A DNA stretch of 64,000 nucleotides from Pseudoalteromonas espejiana DSM 9414 (GCF_002221525.1 NZ_CP011028.1:1933001-1997000); one strand, 5' to 3'; shown: positions 1 through 9,059, counted from the stretch's first letter. The notes: generated by a model from the sequence alone, not told the origin. Numbers and translations: made by a program.

Positions 1-1212
1 CCTGTTACCCATGCAAATCATAATTTAATTCACTTAGAAACCGGCGAGCAGCTAATCGATGGCATGGCCTCATGGTGGAGCGCTATACATGGCTATAACC
101 ACCCTATTTTAAACGCCGCTATGGTTGAGCAAATAAACAGCATGAGCCACATCATGTTTGGTGGCATAACGCATAATAGCGCGGTTGAGCTGTGTAAAAA
201 GCTTGTTGCTATTACCCCTGAAAGTTTAACTAAAGTATTTTTAGCCGATAGCGGCTCGGTAAGTGTAGAAGTGGCCATAAAAATGGCCCTACAATATTGG
301 CTAAGCCAAGGCATTAGCACTAAACAAAAATTAATGACCCCGTACAAGGGTTACCATGGCGACACATTTGCTGCTATGAGCGTATGCGACCCCGTTAACT
401 CCATGCACAGTTTATACAATGGCTTTTTACCAGAGCATATATTTGTGCCTGCGCCAGTGAGTCAATTTGGTAGCGAATTTAACCAAGCAGAAGCCCAAAC
501 ACTTGAGCAATACTTTAAAGCGCATCACAACCAGGTAGCTGCTTTTATTATTGAACCCATAGTACAAAACGCGGGTGGCATGAACTTTTACCACCCCGAT
601 TACTTAGCCTGCGTACGCAAACTTTGCAGCGAATATAATGTACTGCTGATTTGCGACGAAATAGCCACTGGTTTTGGCCGCACGGGTAAATTATTTGCGG
701 TTGAGCATGCTGACATTGAACCCGACATTTTATGTATAGGTAAAGCACTTACTGGTGGCACAATGACGCTATCAGCAACACTTACCAGCGAAAAAATAGC
801 CACGGGTATTAGTGAAGGCGAAGCCGGTGTTTTGATGCACGGACCTACATTTATGGGTAACCCACTCGCCTGCGCGGTGGCGTGCGCAAGTATAGATTTA
901 CTACTAAATCAAAACTGGCAACAACGTATTAGCGATATAAACAGCCAATTACAACAACTTAATAAGTGCCGTGAACTTGATGATGTAGCCGATGTACGCA
1001 CATTAGGCGCAATTGGTGTAGTAGAGCTAAACGATGCTGCAGGCAGCGTTGATGTAGCTAAAATTCAAGCTTACTTTGTTGAGCAAGGTGTGTGGATTCG
1101 CCCGTTTGGTAAACTTATTTACCTCATGCCTCCGTATATAAGTGACGCAAACAGCATTAAAACACTGTGCGATGCGATTTATAATGCAATTAAAGATAAG
1201 CATTACCGCTAA
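1..1212 (+). CDS. bioA: Adenosylmethionine-8-amino-7-oxononanoate aminotransferase, 5'-truncated by the window edge
   Basis: A PLP-dependent class III aminotransferase that converts KAPA to DAPA in biotin synthesis, using S-adenosylmethionine as amino donor. The reading frame is open from base 1, so the true start lies upstream; 403 residues are visible and bacterial BioA is usually about 430. The segment GMASWWSAIHGYNHP near the start is typical of BioA. A class III PLP signature follows (CDEIATGFGRTGK), and the Schiff-base lysine is in IGKALTGG (codon 742-744). The HGPTFMGNPLACAVA segment near the C-terminus also matches the family. In related bacteria bioA usually faces bioBFCD, which would lie left of the window. 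No terminator-like hairpin is obvious before the next promoter. Confidence 0.95.
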   Translation, partial: PVTHANHNLIHLETGEQLIDGMASWWSAIHGYNHPILNAAMVEQINSMSHIMFGGITHNSAVELCKKLVAITPESLTKVFLADSGSVSVEVAIKMALQYWLSQGISTKQKLMTPYKGYHGDTFAAMSVCDPVNSMHSLYNGFLPEHIFVPAPVSQFGSEFNQAEAQTLEQYFKAHHNQVAAFIIEPIVQNAGGMNFYHPDYLACVRKLCSEYNVLLICDEIATGFGRTGKLFAVEHADIEPDILCIGKALTGGTMTLSATLTSEKIATGISEGEAGVLMHGPTFMGNPLACAVACASIDLLLNQNWQQRISDINSQLQQLNKCRELDDVADVRTLGAIGVVELNDAAGSVDVAKIQAYFVEQGVWIRPFGKLIYLMPPYISDANSIKTLCDAIYNAIKDKHYR

Positions 1213-1307
1213 AATACCTAATTATACAAAATATGCATACTTACTATTTACTTGTTATTACCTAATTTATAACAAGTTTTATGCTTTATTTAGGCAATTT
1301 TGATATA

Positions 1308-1336
1308 TTGATTTTGGTACGCATTACGGATATGAT
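1308..1336 (+). promoter_or_regulatory. Promoter of the iron-uptake cluster
   Basis: A sigma70-like promoter is visible: -35 TTGATT (1308-1313), a 17-base spacer and -10 TATGAT (1331-1336). It lies about 40 bases before the signal-peptide-bearing ORF at 1377. The -10 overlaps the Fur-like palindrome, as expected for a Fur-repressed promoter. The start site has not been measured. Confidence 0.6.
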
Positions 1337-1348
1337 AATGTCTATCAT
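1332..1348. promoter_or_regulatory. Fur box upstream of the iron ABC importer
   Basis: ATGATAATGTCTATCAT has perfect 6-base arms (ATGATA/TATCAT) around a 5-base centre. It sits inside a longer match to the Fur consensus GATAATGATAATCATTATC and overlaps the -10 element. The same arms and spacing recur at 26071-26087. Fur is encoded in this window at 39090. Binding is inferred. Confidence 0.8.
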
Positions 1349-1376
1349 TTACAATTACCCTTTCGGACCCACTGAT

Positions 1377-2189
1377 ATGAAACACCTTTCAAAATCTGTT
1401 AAAACACTAGGCGCAAGCTTATTGCTAGCTTCTGCTTTTGCTACTCAGCCTGTGCTGGCAAACGGCCCAATTGGCGAACACGTTAACCATTTACAAGCAA
1501 ACATTAAAGACTATTCAGAAGAAGTAGAATGGATGGTTGGTAAAGTAGACACTATGGTAAGTGACTACAGCAAAAGCGGCGCTAAAGCAGTTAAAAGTGA
1601 TGATTTAATTGAATATTGGGAGTCGGTTAAGTTTCATAGCGCGATTGAAACTAACTATGTACCGGTGTACGCATCTATATGGCAAGGGATTTATGGCGTA
1701 AAAATGGCCATTGATAACAACAAACCTGCCGAAGAAGTGCGCAAACAGCAAAAAGCCATGAACATAGCCTTGTGGCAAGGTCTTGGTGCTGTTAAGCTTG
1801 CCGCAAAATTCCAGCAAAAAGGCTTGCTAGACACTGTTAAAGCCACTGCAACAGAGGGCATGACTCAAAGTGCCACTATTGACGAAATTAAGCATAAGCT
1901 TGACCGTGTTGTTGCTAAATTTGCAGAGCGTTTACAAGACGAAGCCACTGAAATTGTTCATGACACTTACCTACACCTTTTTGAAGGCGTGGAAGGTACG
2001 CTTATTGAACAAGACGCAAAATTAGTAGAAGTACTGGAAAAAGATTTTAACGTAACACTTCCACAAACAATTAAAAGCGCTAAAAGCGTTGATGAAGTTC
2101 GTGACGTGGTAAGTGATATGCACACTAAATTAGACCGCGCTAAAACGCTAATAGAAAAAGCGGAGAAGTCGCGTAAGGATGTTTTTTAA
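1377..2189 (+). CDS. Unrecognised secreted helical protein, first gene of the Fur-regulated iron cluster
   Basis: I do not recognise this 270-residue protein. It begins with a Sec-type signal peptide: charged MKHLSKSVK, a hydrophobic stretch, and probable cleavage after PVLA (residue about 28). The mature part reads as almost all helix, rich in Lys, Glu and Asp and without cysteine, so a soluble periplasmic helical bundle is likely. A segment with WESVKFHSAIE and YASIWQGIYGVK loosely recalls the periplasmic helical domains of FTR1/EfeO iron proteins, but that is only an impression. An in-frame upstream start at 1281 is rejected because it lies before the promoter and Fur box. The stop abuts the GTG of the next gene, so it is translated as part of the iron-transport operon. 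A role in iron capture or delivery is inferred from context. Confidence 0.8.
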   Translation: MKHLSKSVKTLGASLLLASAFATQPVLANGPIGEHVNHLQANIKDYSEEVEWMVGKVDTMVSDYSKSGAKAVKSDDLIEYWESVKFHSAIETNYVPVYASIWQGIYGVKMAIDNNKPAEEVRKQQKAMNIALWQGLGAVKLAAKFQQKGLLDTVKATATEGMTQSATIDEIKHKLDRVVAKFAERLQDEATEIVHDTYLHLFEGVEGTLIEQDAKLVEVLEKDFNVTLPQTIKSAKSVDEVRDVVSDMHTKLDRAKTLIEKAEKSRKDVF

Positions 2190-3230
2190 GTGAAGCGTAG
2201 GACCTTTATACAAGGCCTAGCTGCGTTAGGGGTTGTTGGCGCTTTGCCACTTCCTCTATCTCGCGCGCTAGCTGCCGATATAGCAAACCCAGTGTCTGTA
2301 GATAATTTACCAAAGCTTAAAGGTGATTTAACCTTATACCTTGGCCGTGGTGAAGGTGGTTTGTATGAAAATGTATTACAAGCGATTCAGAAAAAAAATC
2401 CTGATTTTAATTTAGCTATTCGCCGAGGTCCTACAGCCGCTCTTGCAAATACAATTGTTGCTGAAGCCAAAGCTGGCGTTCGTCGCGCCGATTTATTTTG
2501 GGCGGTAGACTCAGGTGCAATTGGTTTAGTAACCGATGCAGGCCTTGCAAAACCTCTTCCTAGCGATTTAACTGCGCAATTACAGCCGCAATTTAGATAT
2601 GATCAATGGGCCCCTGTAACTGGGCGTATTCGTACATTACCTTATAACACTTCGCGTTTAACTAAAGATCAAATTCCAACAAGTATTATGGAAATTGCCG
2701 ATAGCGATTTATCGATTGGTTGGGCACCTGCTTATGCGTCTTTCCAATCGTTTGTGACAGCTATGCGAATTTTAGAAGGCGATGATAAAACCGCTAAATG
2801 GCTTAAAAAAGTTAAAAAGCGCGCCAAAACTTACGCCGGTGAACTGGGTGTAGTAATGGCTGTAGAGCGCGGTGAAGTAGATATTGGCTTTGCTAATCAC
2901 TATTACACATTACGTCTTAAATCAGGTAAACCAGATGCTAAACTTGATTTAGCCTTTACCGAACAAGACGCAGGCTGTTTAGTTAATGCCTCTGGCATAC
3001 TTACGCTTAATGATGATCCGCTTGCGACTAACTTTATGCGTTATTTACTAAGCGAAGAAGTGCAAGGTTATTTAGCACGCGAAGCGTACGAAATACCGCT
3101 TGTTAATGGTATTACTCAGCCTGAAGGCTTGCCTTCTTTAAGTGATATTTCTCCACCAAAAGTTGATTTAACGCAACTTGCGGATTTACGCCCAACCATC
3201 AACTTGATGCGCAACAACGGCGTTTTGTAA
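2190..3230 (+). CDS. fbpA: Iron(III) ABC transporter substrate-binding protein with a Tat-type signal
   Basis: A periplasmic ferric-ion binding protein of the FbpA/FutA family, 346 residues. It delivers Fe3+ to the permease encoded next. The N-terminus KRRTFIQGLAALGVVGALP fits a twin-arginine signal (RRxFxQ), with cleavage probably after SRALA (about residue 28). The mature protein begins LKGDLTLYLGRGEGG, the usual first beta strand of the fold. The adjacent tyrosines in FANHYYTLRL correspond to the paired Tyr iron ligands of the family. The start is GTG directly after the upstream stop, with AAGGA about 10 bases ahead. Family and role are secure; ferric iron rather than another metal is inferred from the tyrosine pair and the Fur box. 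Confidence 0.9.
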   Translation: MKRRTFIQGLAALGVVGALPLPLSRALAADIANPVSVDNLPKLKGDLTLYLGRGEGGLYENVLQAIQKKNPDFNLAIRRGPTAALANTIVAEAKAGVRRADLFWAVDSGAIGLVTDAGLAKPLPSDLTAQLQPQFRYDQWAPVTGRIRTLPYNTSRLTKDQIPTSIMEIADSDLSIGWAPAYASFQSFVTAMRILEGDDKTAKWLKKVKKRAKTYAGELGVVMAVERGEVDIGFANHYYTLRLKSGKPDAKLDLAFTEQDAGCLVNASGILTLNDDPLATNFMRYLLSEEVQGYLAREAYEIPLVNGITQPEGLPSLSDISPPKVDLTQLADLRPTINLMRNNGVL

Positions 3231-4730
3231 ATGCGAATACCTGCTTCTTACCCAATGGCGCTGCTTGCAGCGCTCATTACGCTTACCCCTGTTTATATTT
3301 TAATTACCCTAGCCAGTGACACAAGTACCCTTTTTGATAGCCATAACTTAGCAATTTTAGGCAATACGTTAGCGCTAATGGGACTTACCGTATTAGGCTC
3401 TATTTTAATTGGCGTTCCACTTGCGTTTATTAGTGCCTATGTACACTTGCCGCTAAAGAAAATATGGCTGGTAATATTTGCAGCCCCTCTGGCAATACCT
3501 AGTTATATAGGTGCGTTTACCCTTTACGCTGCATTTGGCCCCGGTGGTGAAATAAACAACCTGCTTGGTTTTGAAACGCCTCCCATGTATGGGCTAACGG
3601 GCGCCGCCATTGTAATGACCCTATATACCTTCCCTTTTGTAATGATGACCACTCGCTCATCATTGTTAAGCTTAGATGCCAGTATGGTTAACGCAGCGCG
3701 TACCTTAGGTATGTCGATGACACAAAGTGTATTTAAAGTTATTTTACCTCGCGTAGTTAATGGTATTGCAGCGGGCTCTTTGTTAGTTGCGCTTTACACC
3801 CTTTCGGATTTTGGTACTCCCGCTATGATGCGCTTAGATACCTTTACCCGTGTTATTTATGTTGAATACAACGCCTTTGCGTTAGGCCGAGCAGCAATGC
3901 TCTCTTTACAATTGATGGTTATTGTTGGCTTTTTATTACTTATTGAATCACAAATTAAAACTGCGAGTGAGCGCCACGGGCGCCCCTTAGTGCTGTTTCC
4001 TAATAAATGGCAAATAACGGCAATGATCGCTACCTTTGCGCCTATTTTATTACTCGCCATAGGCCTACCACTGGCTATATTTTTTGTATGGCTTGCCCGC
4101 GACGGTTTAAGTGACTTTGACTTTAGCATTGCCTGGAATTCAGCCTATGCCTCTGCTATTGCGGCCATTGTTGCTGTTATTGTTGCAGTGCCTGTTGCAC
4201 ATGCTGCACTAAGTGGTAAAACCGGCCGAATAATGGAGCGCGTTACGTACTTTGGTTTTGGCATTCCTGGCATAGTAATGGGCACCGCCCTTGTTTATGG
4301 CGGCTTGCAACTACCGTTTTTGTACCAAACGTTAGCGCTATTAATCATTGCATATATGCTGCGTTTTTTACCCTTAGCTGTAGGCTCTATCCGTACTAGT
4401 ACTGAACATTTAGATCAAAGCTTAATAAAATCGGCACGCGTACTGGGTGCAAGCCCACGTGAGGCCTTTACTCGTATTACCTTGCCACTAACAATGCGTG
4501 GTATTATTGCCGGAGCCGCATTGGTGTTTTTAGAATCTATGCGAGAGCTTGAAGCAACACTGCTTTTAGGCCCCACCGGATTTGAAACACTGTCTACCTA
4601 TTTATGGCGTGTGTACGAAGCAGGCTATTTTGGCCGTGCTGCAATACCAGGCTTATTGTTAGTAGTGATTTCTGCCTGTGGCTTAGCTATTATGATGTCT
4701 GGCGAAAAACGTAACCAACTCGAACATTGA
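3231..4730 (+). CDS. fbpB: Iron(III) ABC transporter permease, duplicated membrane domain
   Basis: The inner-membrane channel of the importer, 499 residues. As in FbpB/SfuB proteins, two binding-protein-dependent permease units are fused. Each ends in an EAA-type loop that contacts the ATPase: AARTLGMSMTQSVFKVILPR in the first half and SARVLGASPREAFTRITLPL in the second. About twelve hydrophobic segments are apparent. The start ATG follows the upstream TAA with no gap, implying translational coupling and equal stoichiometry with the binding protein. The ATPase gene follows 14 bases downstream. Confidence 0.93.
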   Translation: MRIPASYPMALLAALITLTPVYILITLASDTSTLFDSHNLAILGNTLALMGLTVLGSILIGVPLAFISAYVHLPLKKIWLVIFAAPLAIPSYIGAFTLYAAFGPGGEINNLLGFETPPMYGLTGAAIVMTLYTFPFVMMTTRSSLLSLDASMVNAARTLGMSMTQSVFKVILPRVVNGIAAGSLLVALYTLSDFGTPAMMRLDTFTRVIYVEYNAFALGRAAMLSLQLMVIVGFLLLIESQIKTASERHGRPLVLFPNKWQITAMIATFAPILLLAIGLPLAIFFVWLARDGLSDFDFSIAWNSAYASAIAAIVAVIVAVPVAHAALSGKTGRIMERVTYFGFGIPGIVMGTALVYGGLQLPFLYQTLALLIIAYMLRFLPLAVGSIRTSTEHLDQSLIKSARVLGASPREAFTRITLPLTMRGIIAGAALVFLESMRELEATLLLGPTGFETLSTYLWRVYEAGYFGRAAIPGLLLVVISACGLAIMMSGEKRNQLEH

Positions 4731-4744
4731 GGATTTAAAAACAA

Positions 4745-5758
4745 ATGCTATCTGTAAGCCAGTTGTCTATAGATTACGGCAGTAACCGCGTTGTAAACGA
4801 TTTAAATGTATCGTTAGGTGATAACGAAATCCTCATGCTAGTGGGCCCTACGGGATGCGGTAAAAGCACAATTTTACAAGCGCTTGCGGGCTTAATCCCA
4901 ATTAGCGAAGGTGAAATAAATGTGGGTAAATGGCGTGCAACGCCAAAACTTAATGTACCACCAGAAAAACGCAGCGTGGGTATGGTATTCCAAGACTTTG
5001 CATTGTTCCCGCATTTAACGGTTGAGCAAAACATTTGCTTTAGATTAAAAGATACAAGTATTGCAGATCACTGGATTACATTACTTGGCCTTGAAGATTT
5101 TAGAACTAAAAAACCGGCAACACTCTCTGGCGGCCAAAAACAACGTGTAGCCCTTGCGCGCACCCTTGCCCACCAACCAGATTTTGTTTTACTCGATGAG
5201 CCTTTATCTAACTTAGATGCCGCACTAAAAGACATGCTGCGCTGGGATATACGAAACGCGCTAAAAGAAGCAGGCGTACCTGCTGTGTGGGTAACACACG
5301 ACCAAGAAGAAGCGCTTTCAGTTGGGGATCGTGTGGGTATTTTAAAAGCGGGTAAAATTCAACAAATAGATACACCAGAGCGTTGTTTTAGCATACCAAA
5401 CAACCGCTTTGTAGCGCGCTTTTTAGGCGAAGCTAGTTTCATTGCCGGTAACTTTGAAAACGGACAAGCCACAACCGCTATAGGTAACGCACCAGCTCAA
5501 GGTGTAGATTGCGAAAGTGGCCACGTTGATGTACTGCTTCGCCCTGACGACGTATTACTTGTACAAAGTAGTGTAGGTAATAACGGAGAAGTTGTATGGG
5601 TTCGCTTTGAAGGTGGCAGCCGATTATGTGCTGTAAAACTTGCCTGCTCTACTGTTGTAACCAGCCGAGTTAGCCATGAGGTTGTGGTAAACCCAGGCGA
5701 TGAGGTGCATGTATCTTTAAGTACTTCTCACCCACTTGCGGTTTATTCAAAAAGCTAA
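4745..5758 (+). CDS. fbpC: Iron(III) ABC transporter ATP-binding protein
   Basis: The ATPase of the ferric importer, 337 residues, close to the usual FbpC length of about 350. Visible motifs are Walker A GPTGCGKST (34-42), Q-loop FQD (82-84), signature LSGGQ (127-131), Walker B LLDEP (Asp151, Glu152) and the switch His in WVTHDQEEA. The C-terminal ~100 residues (from about 240) form a TOBE-like regulatory domain, as in iron and sulfate ATPases. GAGGA lies about 12 bases before the ATG. This is the last gene of the operon and a strong hairpin follows. Confidence 0.93.
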   Translation: MLSVSQLSIDYGSNRVVNDLNVSLGDNEILMLVGPTGCGKSTILQALAGLIPISEGEINVGKWRATPKLNVPPEKRSVGMVFQDFALFPHLTVEQNICFRLKDTSIADHWITLLGLEDFRTKKPATLSGGQKQRVALARTLAHQPDFVLLDEPLSNLDAALKDMLRWDIRNALKEAGVPAVWVTHDQEEALSVGDRVGILKAGKIQQIDTPERCFSIPNNRFVARFLGEASFIAGNFENGQATTAIGNAPAQGVDCESGHVDVLLRPDDVLLVQSSVGNNGEVVWVRFEGGSRLCAVKLACSTVVTSRVSHEVVVNPGDEVHVSLSTSHPLAVYSKS

Positions 5759-5763
5759 AAACA

Positions 5764-5790
5764 AAAAAAGCCCATATATTTGGGCTTTTT
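5764..5790. terminator. Bidirectional terminator between fbpC and the P-loop kinase gene
   Basis: The stem AAAAGCCCA / TGGGCTTTT has a 6-base loop, with an A-run on the left and a T-run on the right. It can end transcription of the converging genes on both strands. Confidence 0.85.
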
Positions 5791-5811
5791 AAATGAATAC
5801 GTTAACGTAAA

Positions 5812-6246
5812 TTACCACTCAAACATGTAGGCCATTTTACTAATTGTTTTTAGCGGTACATTATGTGTATTACGCTTTGCATATAAGTGCTGCATAGATT
5901 TGTCTTTTACTTCACCTACAATCACTTCTTTTACTTGATACCCAAGTGCATGTGCCGCTTGAGAGTACGCAATAAACTCCCACTTTTTAATATTAGTGTT
6001 ATCAACAATAATAAGTGGAATATTTTGAGCCAACGCATTAATAAAACGCGCTAAGTTTAAATTGTGGTATTGCGGTAACTTAAACTTATCAAAGTGGTAC
6101 TCGCCCTGATCATTTAAAAAATAATCGTCGGTGGAACAAATTAAGTACTGGCTAGAATCTACCCCGCCAAGTTCATCAGCTAGGCTTTGTGCATAGTAAG
6201 ACTTACCACTTCCTGGTAGCCCTCTTAAAATAAAAACTTGTTTCAT
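5812..6246 (-). CDS. Small P-loop kinase resembling the N4BP2 polynucleotide-kinase domain
   Basis: A 144-residue single-domain P-loop protein. It begins with a beta strand and Walker A GLPGSGKS (residues 9-16), followed by CSTDDYFLNDQGEYHFD, then IPLIIVDNTNIKKWEF, and ends RNTHNVPLKTISKM. The order RGLPGSGK - STDD(Y/F)F - (I/V)DNTN - W(E)- RN.H.V is the one I remember for the kinase domain of animal N4BP2 and its bacterial relatives, so phosphorylation of a nucleic-acid or nucleotide 5' end is a reasonable guess. The substrate is unknown. Two in-frame ATGs are possible (6246 and 6255), and neither has a strong ribosome site. A longer form from 6339 is unlikely because its first 28 residues look non-coding. 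Confidence 0.75.
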   Translation of the reverse strand: MKQVFILRGLPGSGKSYYAQSLADELGGVDSSQYLICSTDDYFLNDQGEYHFDKFKLPQYHNLNLARFINALAQNIPLIIVDNTNIKKWEFIAYSQAAHALGYQVKEVIVGEVKDKSMQHLYAKRNTHNVPLKTISKMAYMFEW

Positions 6247-6525
6247 AGCATCCATTTTTTGGGTAATGGTAAACGTTAATACTGATAATAATGCCACAAA
6301 ATCGTTAAATTTCAGAGTAACAAATAACAATAGTGGCAATTTAAAGCAAAAAACGCCTTAAATTTAACCCACCTGCATAAAAACTTTTAAAGAGTTGCTC
6401 ACAATAGTTTTTTTATTTTATTTAACTAGGTAAGATACACGGTTCAAGTTCGACGCGCTAAATTTAATCGACGCGTTGTGCAGTTAACATTATATAGTTA
6501 GGCAACTTATATCATTGGAGTGAAG

Positions 6526-7923
6526 ATGAGCCATTTAGCGATTTCAGAGCTATTAAAAGGCAATGTTGCGGTAGACAGCCAAGTTACAGTAAAAGGCTGG
6601 ATCCGTACTCGCCGCGATTCAAAAGCAGGAATTTCATTTTTAGCCGTTCATGACGGTTCGTGTTTTGATCCTATTCAAGCGGTAGTTCCTAATTCACTAA
6701 ATAATTATGATGAAGTTACTAGCTTAACAGCCGGTTGTTCTGTATCGGTTACTGGTGTTTTAGTGCAATCTGCTGGTAAAGGCCAGTCGTTTGAAATTCA
6801 GGCTAATTCTGTAACAGTGCTGGGTTGGGTAGAAAACCCAGATTCATACCCAATGTCGGCTAAGCGCCACAGCATTGAGTACTTACGTGAGCACGCTCAC
6901 CTTCGCCCACGCACAAACATGATGGGTGCGGTAACACGTGTACGTAACTGTTTAGCACAAGCTATTCACCGTTTTTATCACGAGCAAGGTTTTTACTGGA
7001 TCAGCACGCCAATTATCACAGCAAGTGACTGTGAAGGTGCTGGTGAAATGTTCCGTGTATCTACGCTTGATATGCAAAACTTACCGCGTACAGATAAAGG
7101 CGATGTTGATTACAGCGAAGACTTTTTTGGCAAAGAAGCATTTCTTACCGTATCTGGTCAGTTAAATGGTGAAACGTACGCATCTGCCATGTCAAAAATT
7201 TATACTTTTGGCCCAACTTTCCGTGCTGAAAATTCAAATACGTCACGCCACTTGGCTGAGTTTTGGATGGTAGAGCCTGAAGTTGCATTTGCCGATTTAG
7301 AAGACATTGCAAAACTTGCAGAAAACATGCTGAAGTACGTATTCAAAGCGGTACTTGAAGAGCGCCGTGACGACATGGAATTTTTTGCACTACGTGTAGA
7401 GAAAACTGCCATTAGCCGTTTAGAAGAGTTTGTAGAAAAAGACTTTGCACAAGTTGATTACACAGACGCTGTAGAAATACTTAAAACCTGTGGTAAAAAG
7501 TTTGAGTACGCTGTTGAGTGGGGTGTTGATTTACAGTCTGAGCACGAACGCTACTTAGCAGAAGAACACTTTAAAGCACCTGTAGTAATTAAAAACTACC
7601 CGCGCGATATTAAAGCATTTTACATGCGCCAAAACGAAGACGGTAAAACAGTTGCCGCAATGGACGTAGTAGCGCCAGGTATTGGTGAGATCATTGGTGG
7701 CTCACAACGTGAAGAACGCCTTGATGTGCTTGATGCACGTTTAGACGAAATGGGCTTAAACAAAGAAGATTACAGCTGGTACCGCGATTTACGTAAATAC
7801 GGTAGCGTGCCGCACTCAGGCTTTGGCTTAGGTTTTGAACGCTTAGTTGCCTACGTAACAGGTATGGGTAACGTACGTGATGTAATTGCGTTCCCTCGTA
7901 CTAAAGGTAGCGCAACGTACTAA
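6526..7923 (+). CDS. asnS: Asparagine--tRNA ligase
   Basis: Cytoplasmic class IIb aminoacyl-tRNA synthetase charging tRNA-Asn, 465 residues (E. coli enzyme 466). An N-terminal OB-fold anticodon-binding domain (about 1-105, starting [23 protein letters not shown]) is followed by the class II catalytic core. Motif 2 contains [21 protein letters not shown] and motif 3 [10 protein letters not shown] near the end. The upstream GTG at 6520 lies within the GGAG ribosome-binding sequence (6517-6520), so ATG 6526 is chosen. The gene appears monocistronic and ends in a strong terminator. Confidence 0.97.
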   Translation: MSHLAISELLKGNVAVDSQVTVKGWIRTRRDSKAGISFLAVHDGSCFDPIQAVVPNSLNNYDEVTSLTAGCSVSVTGVLVQSAGKGQSFEIQANSVTVLGWVENPDSYPMSAKRHSIEYLREHAHLRPRTNMMGAVTRVRNCLAQAIHRFYHEQGFYWISTPIITASDCEGAGEMFRVSTLDMQNLPRTDKGDVDYSEDFFGKEAFLTVSGQLNGETYASAMSKIYTFGPTFRAENSNTSRHLAEFWMVEPEVAFADLEDIAKLAENMLKYVFKAVLEERRDDMEFFALRVEKTAISRLEEFVEKDFAQVDYTDAVEILKTCGKKFEYAVEWGVDLQSEHERYLAEEHFKAPVVIKNYPRDIKAFYMRQNEDGKTVAAMDVVAPGIGEIIGGSQREERLDVLDARLDEMGLNKEDYSWYRDLRKYGSVPHSGFGLGFERLVAYVTGMGNVRDVIAFPRTKGSATY

Positions 7924-7941
7924 TCAAAATATCTTGATTTT

Positions 7942-7967
7942 AAAGCCAGCTTATTAGCTGGCTTTTT
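7942..7967 (+). terminator. Terminator of asnS
   Basis: The stem AGCCAGC (7944-7950) / GCTGGCT (7957-7963), with a 6-base loop, is followed directly by a T-run. Confidence 0.85.
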
Positions 7968-8066
7968 ACTGCCTGTAATAAAGTTGCCTGACAATAGTGC
8001 CTATAAATTAGTGATTTAAAAATTTTGAACTATAGTTTTATAAACTTTTACTAATTTGGCTAATTT

Positions 8067-8999
8067 ATGATTAAAAACCTAATTTTGGCAGTTTCTGTTC
8101 TTGTTTCAGCCTCTAATGTTACCACTGCCCCTCCCTCTAATTTTTCAGACCATAAACCCATTTTAGTGGGTGGCTCGTCATCGGTTTCCCAGTTACTTGA
8201 AATTGTAAAACCAGAATTTGAGAAACAAACCAATACATTAATGCAAGTACGCTCAATGGGTAGCGATAAAGGTATAAAAGCGATTGGTCAAAATATTATA
8301 GATATTGGTACAAGCTCGCGTTATTTAACCCATGAAGAGCAAGCGCTTTATCCGCAAATTAGACAAGTAGTAATTGCTCAAGATGCATTGGTTTTTTTTA
8401 CAAATAAAAAAAATAAAATAGACTCCCTTAGCGTGCAGCAATTAACTGATATTTACGCGGGCAAATATAAAACGTGGCAAGAAATTAACCCAAATTATAC
8501 CCCGCAATCAGAGCGAGATAATAAAATACTGCTGTTTAGCAAAGCCTATAACCATGGCACTTTTGATGTTTTACTGGAGTTTTTAAACCTTGGATACATG
8601 AAAATCCCGAGCAACAACACAATTAAACTTAAATACGCCGGCAACCGTGGGCTTTTTCCTAAAACAGAAGTACATATGTATGACGAATTTAATCAAGCCC
8701 TTGGTATAGTGCAGCGTATGCCTAATGCCATTGCCTTTGATTCGTATGGTGCGGTATCAAAAATGTTAGGTTCTAAAAAAATTAACAAGGTGAACTTACT
8801 AGGGATAGATGGTGTTGCAGTAAACGATGCAACAATTAAAAGTGGCGAGTATACGTTTGTGAGGCCGCTTATTTTACTGGTTAATAGCCAGTCTGAGCGC
8901 TCTGTAGAACAAGTAGAATTGCTATTAAACTTTTTAAAGAAAGACACAATTAAAACAGCCTTAACCGAACACCACTACTCATTGGTTGAAAATAACTAG
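8067..8999 (+). CDS. PstS-like phosphate/anion-binding periplasmic protein
   Basis: A 310-residue protein with a signal peptide (MIKNLILAVSVLVSASNVTTA) and the fold signature of the PstS-like type 2 binding proteins. GGSSSVSQLLEIVKPEF opens the domain, and IIDIGTSSRYLTHEE and SVQQLTDIYAGKYKTWQEIN are typical PBP-like_2 segments. Most PstS proteins are encoded with pstCAB; none is next to this gene, so it may be an accessory phosphate binder or sensor. I see no clear Pho box upstream. It lies alone between asnS and the etf region and ends in a hairpin. The phosphate ligand is inferred from the family. Confidence 0.8.
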   Translation: MIKNLILAVSVLVSASNVTTAPPSNFSDHKPILVGGSSSVSQLLEIVKPEFEKQTNTLMQVRSMGSDKGIKAIGQNIIDIGTSSRYLTHEEQALYPQIRQVVIAQDALVFFTNKKNKIDSLSVQQLTDIYAGKYKTWQEINPNYTPQSERDNKILLFSKAYNHGTFDVLLEFLNLGYMKIPSNNTIKLKYAGNRGLFPKTEVHMYDEFNQALGIVQRMPNAIAFDSYGAVSKMLGSKKINKVNLLGIDGVAVNDATIKSGEYTFVRPLILLVNSQSERSVEQVELLLNFLKKDTIKTALTEHHYSLVENN

Positions 9000-9006
9000 C
9001 CTATAA

Positions 9007-9043
9007 AAAAAGCCGCAGGAACCTAAGTTCACCGCGGCTTTAC
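9007..9043 (+). terminator. Hairpin after the PstS-like gene
   Basis: Outer stem AAAGCCGC / GCGGCTTT (9009-9016 / 9034-9041) with an inner GAAC/GTTC pairing. A short T-run ends the stem and an A-run precedes it, so it is probably a terminator and may act in both directions. Confidence 0.6.
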
Positions 9044-9059
9044 AACCAGAATAAGTTAA

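Noticed and set aside
1281..1376. Longer in-frame start for the secreted protein
   Set aside because: The added residues lie upstream of and across the promoter and Fur box, and the signal peptide begins properly at 1377.
6449..6476. Direct repeat TCGACGCG twice before asnS
   Set aside because: Only two short copies with no further structure; not enough to call a regulatory site.
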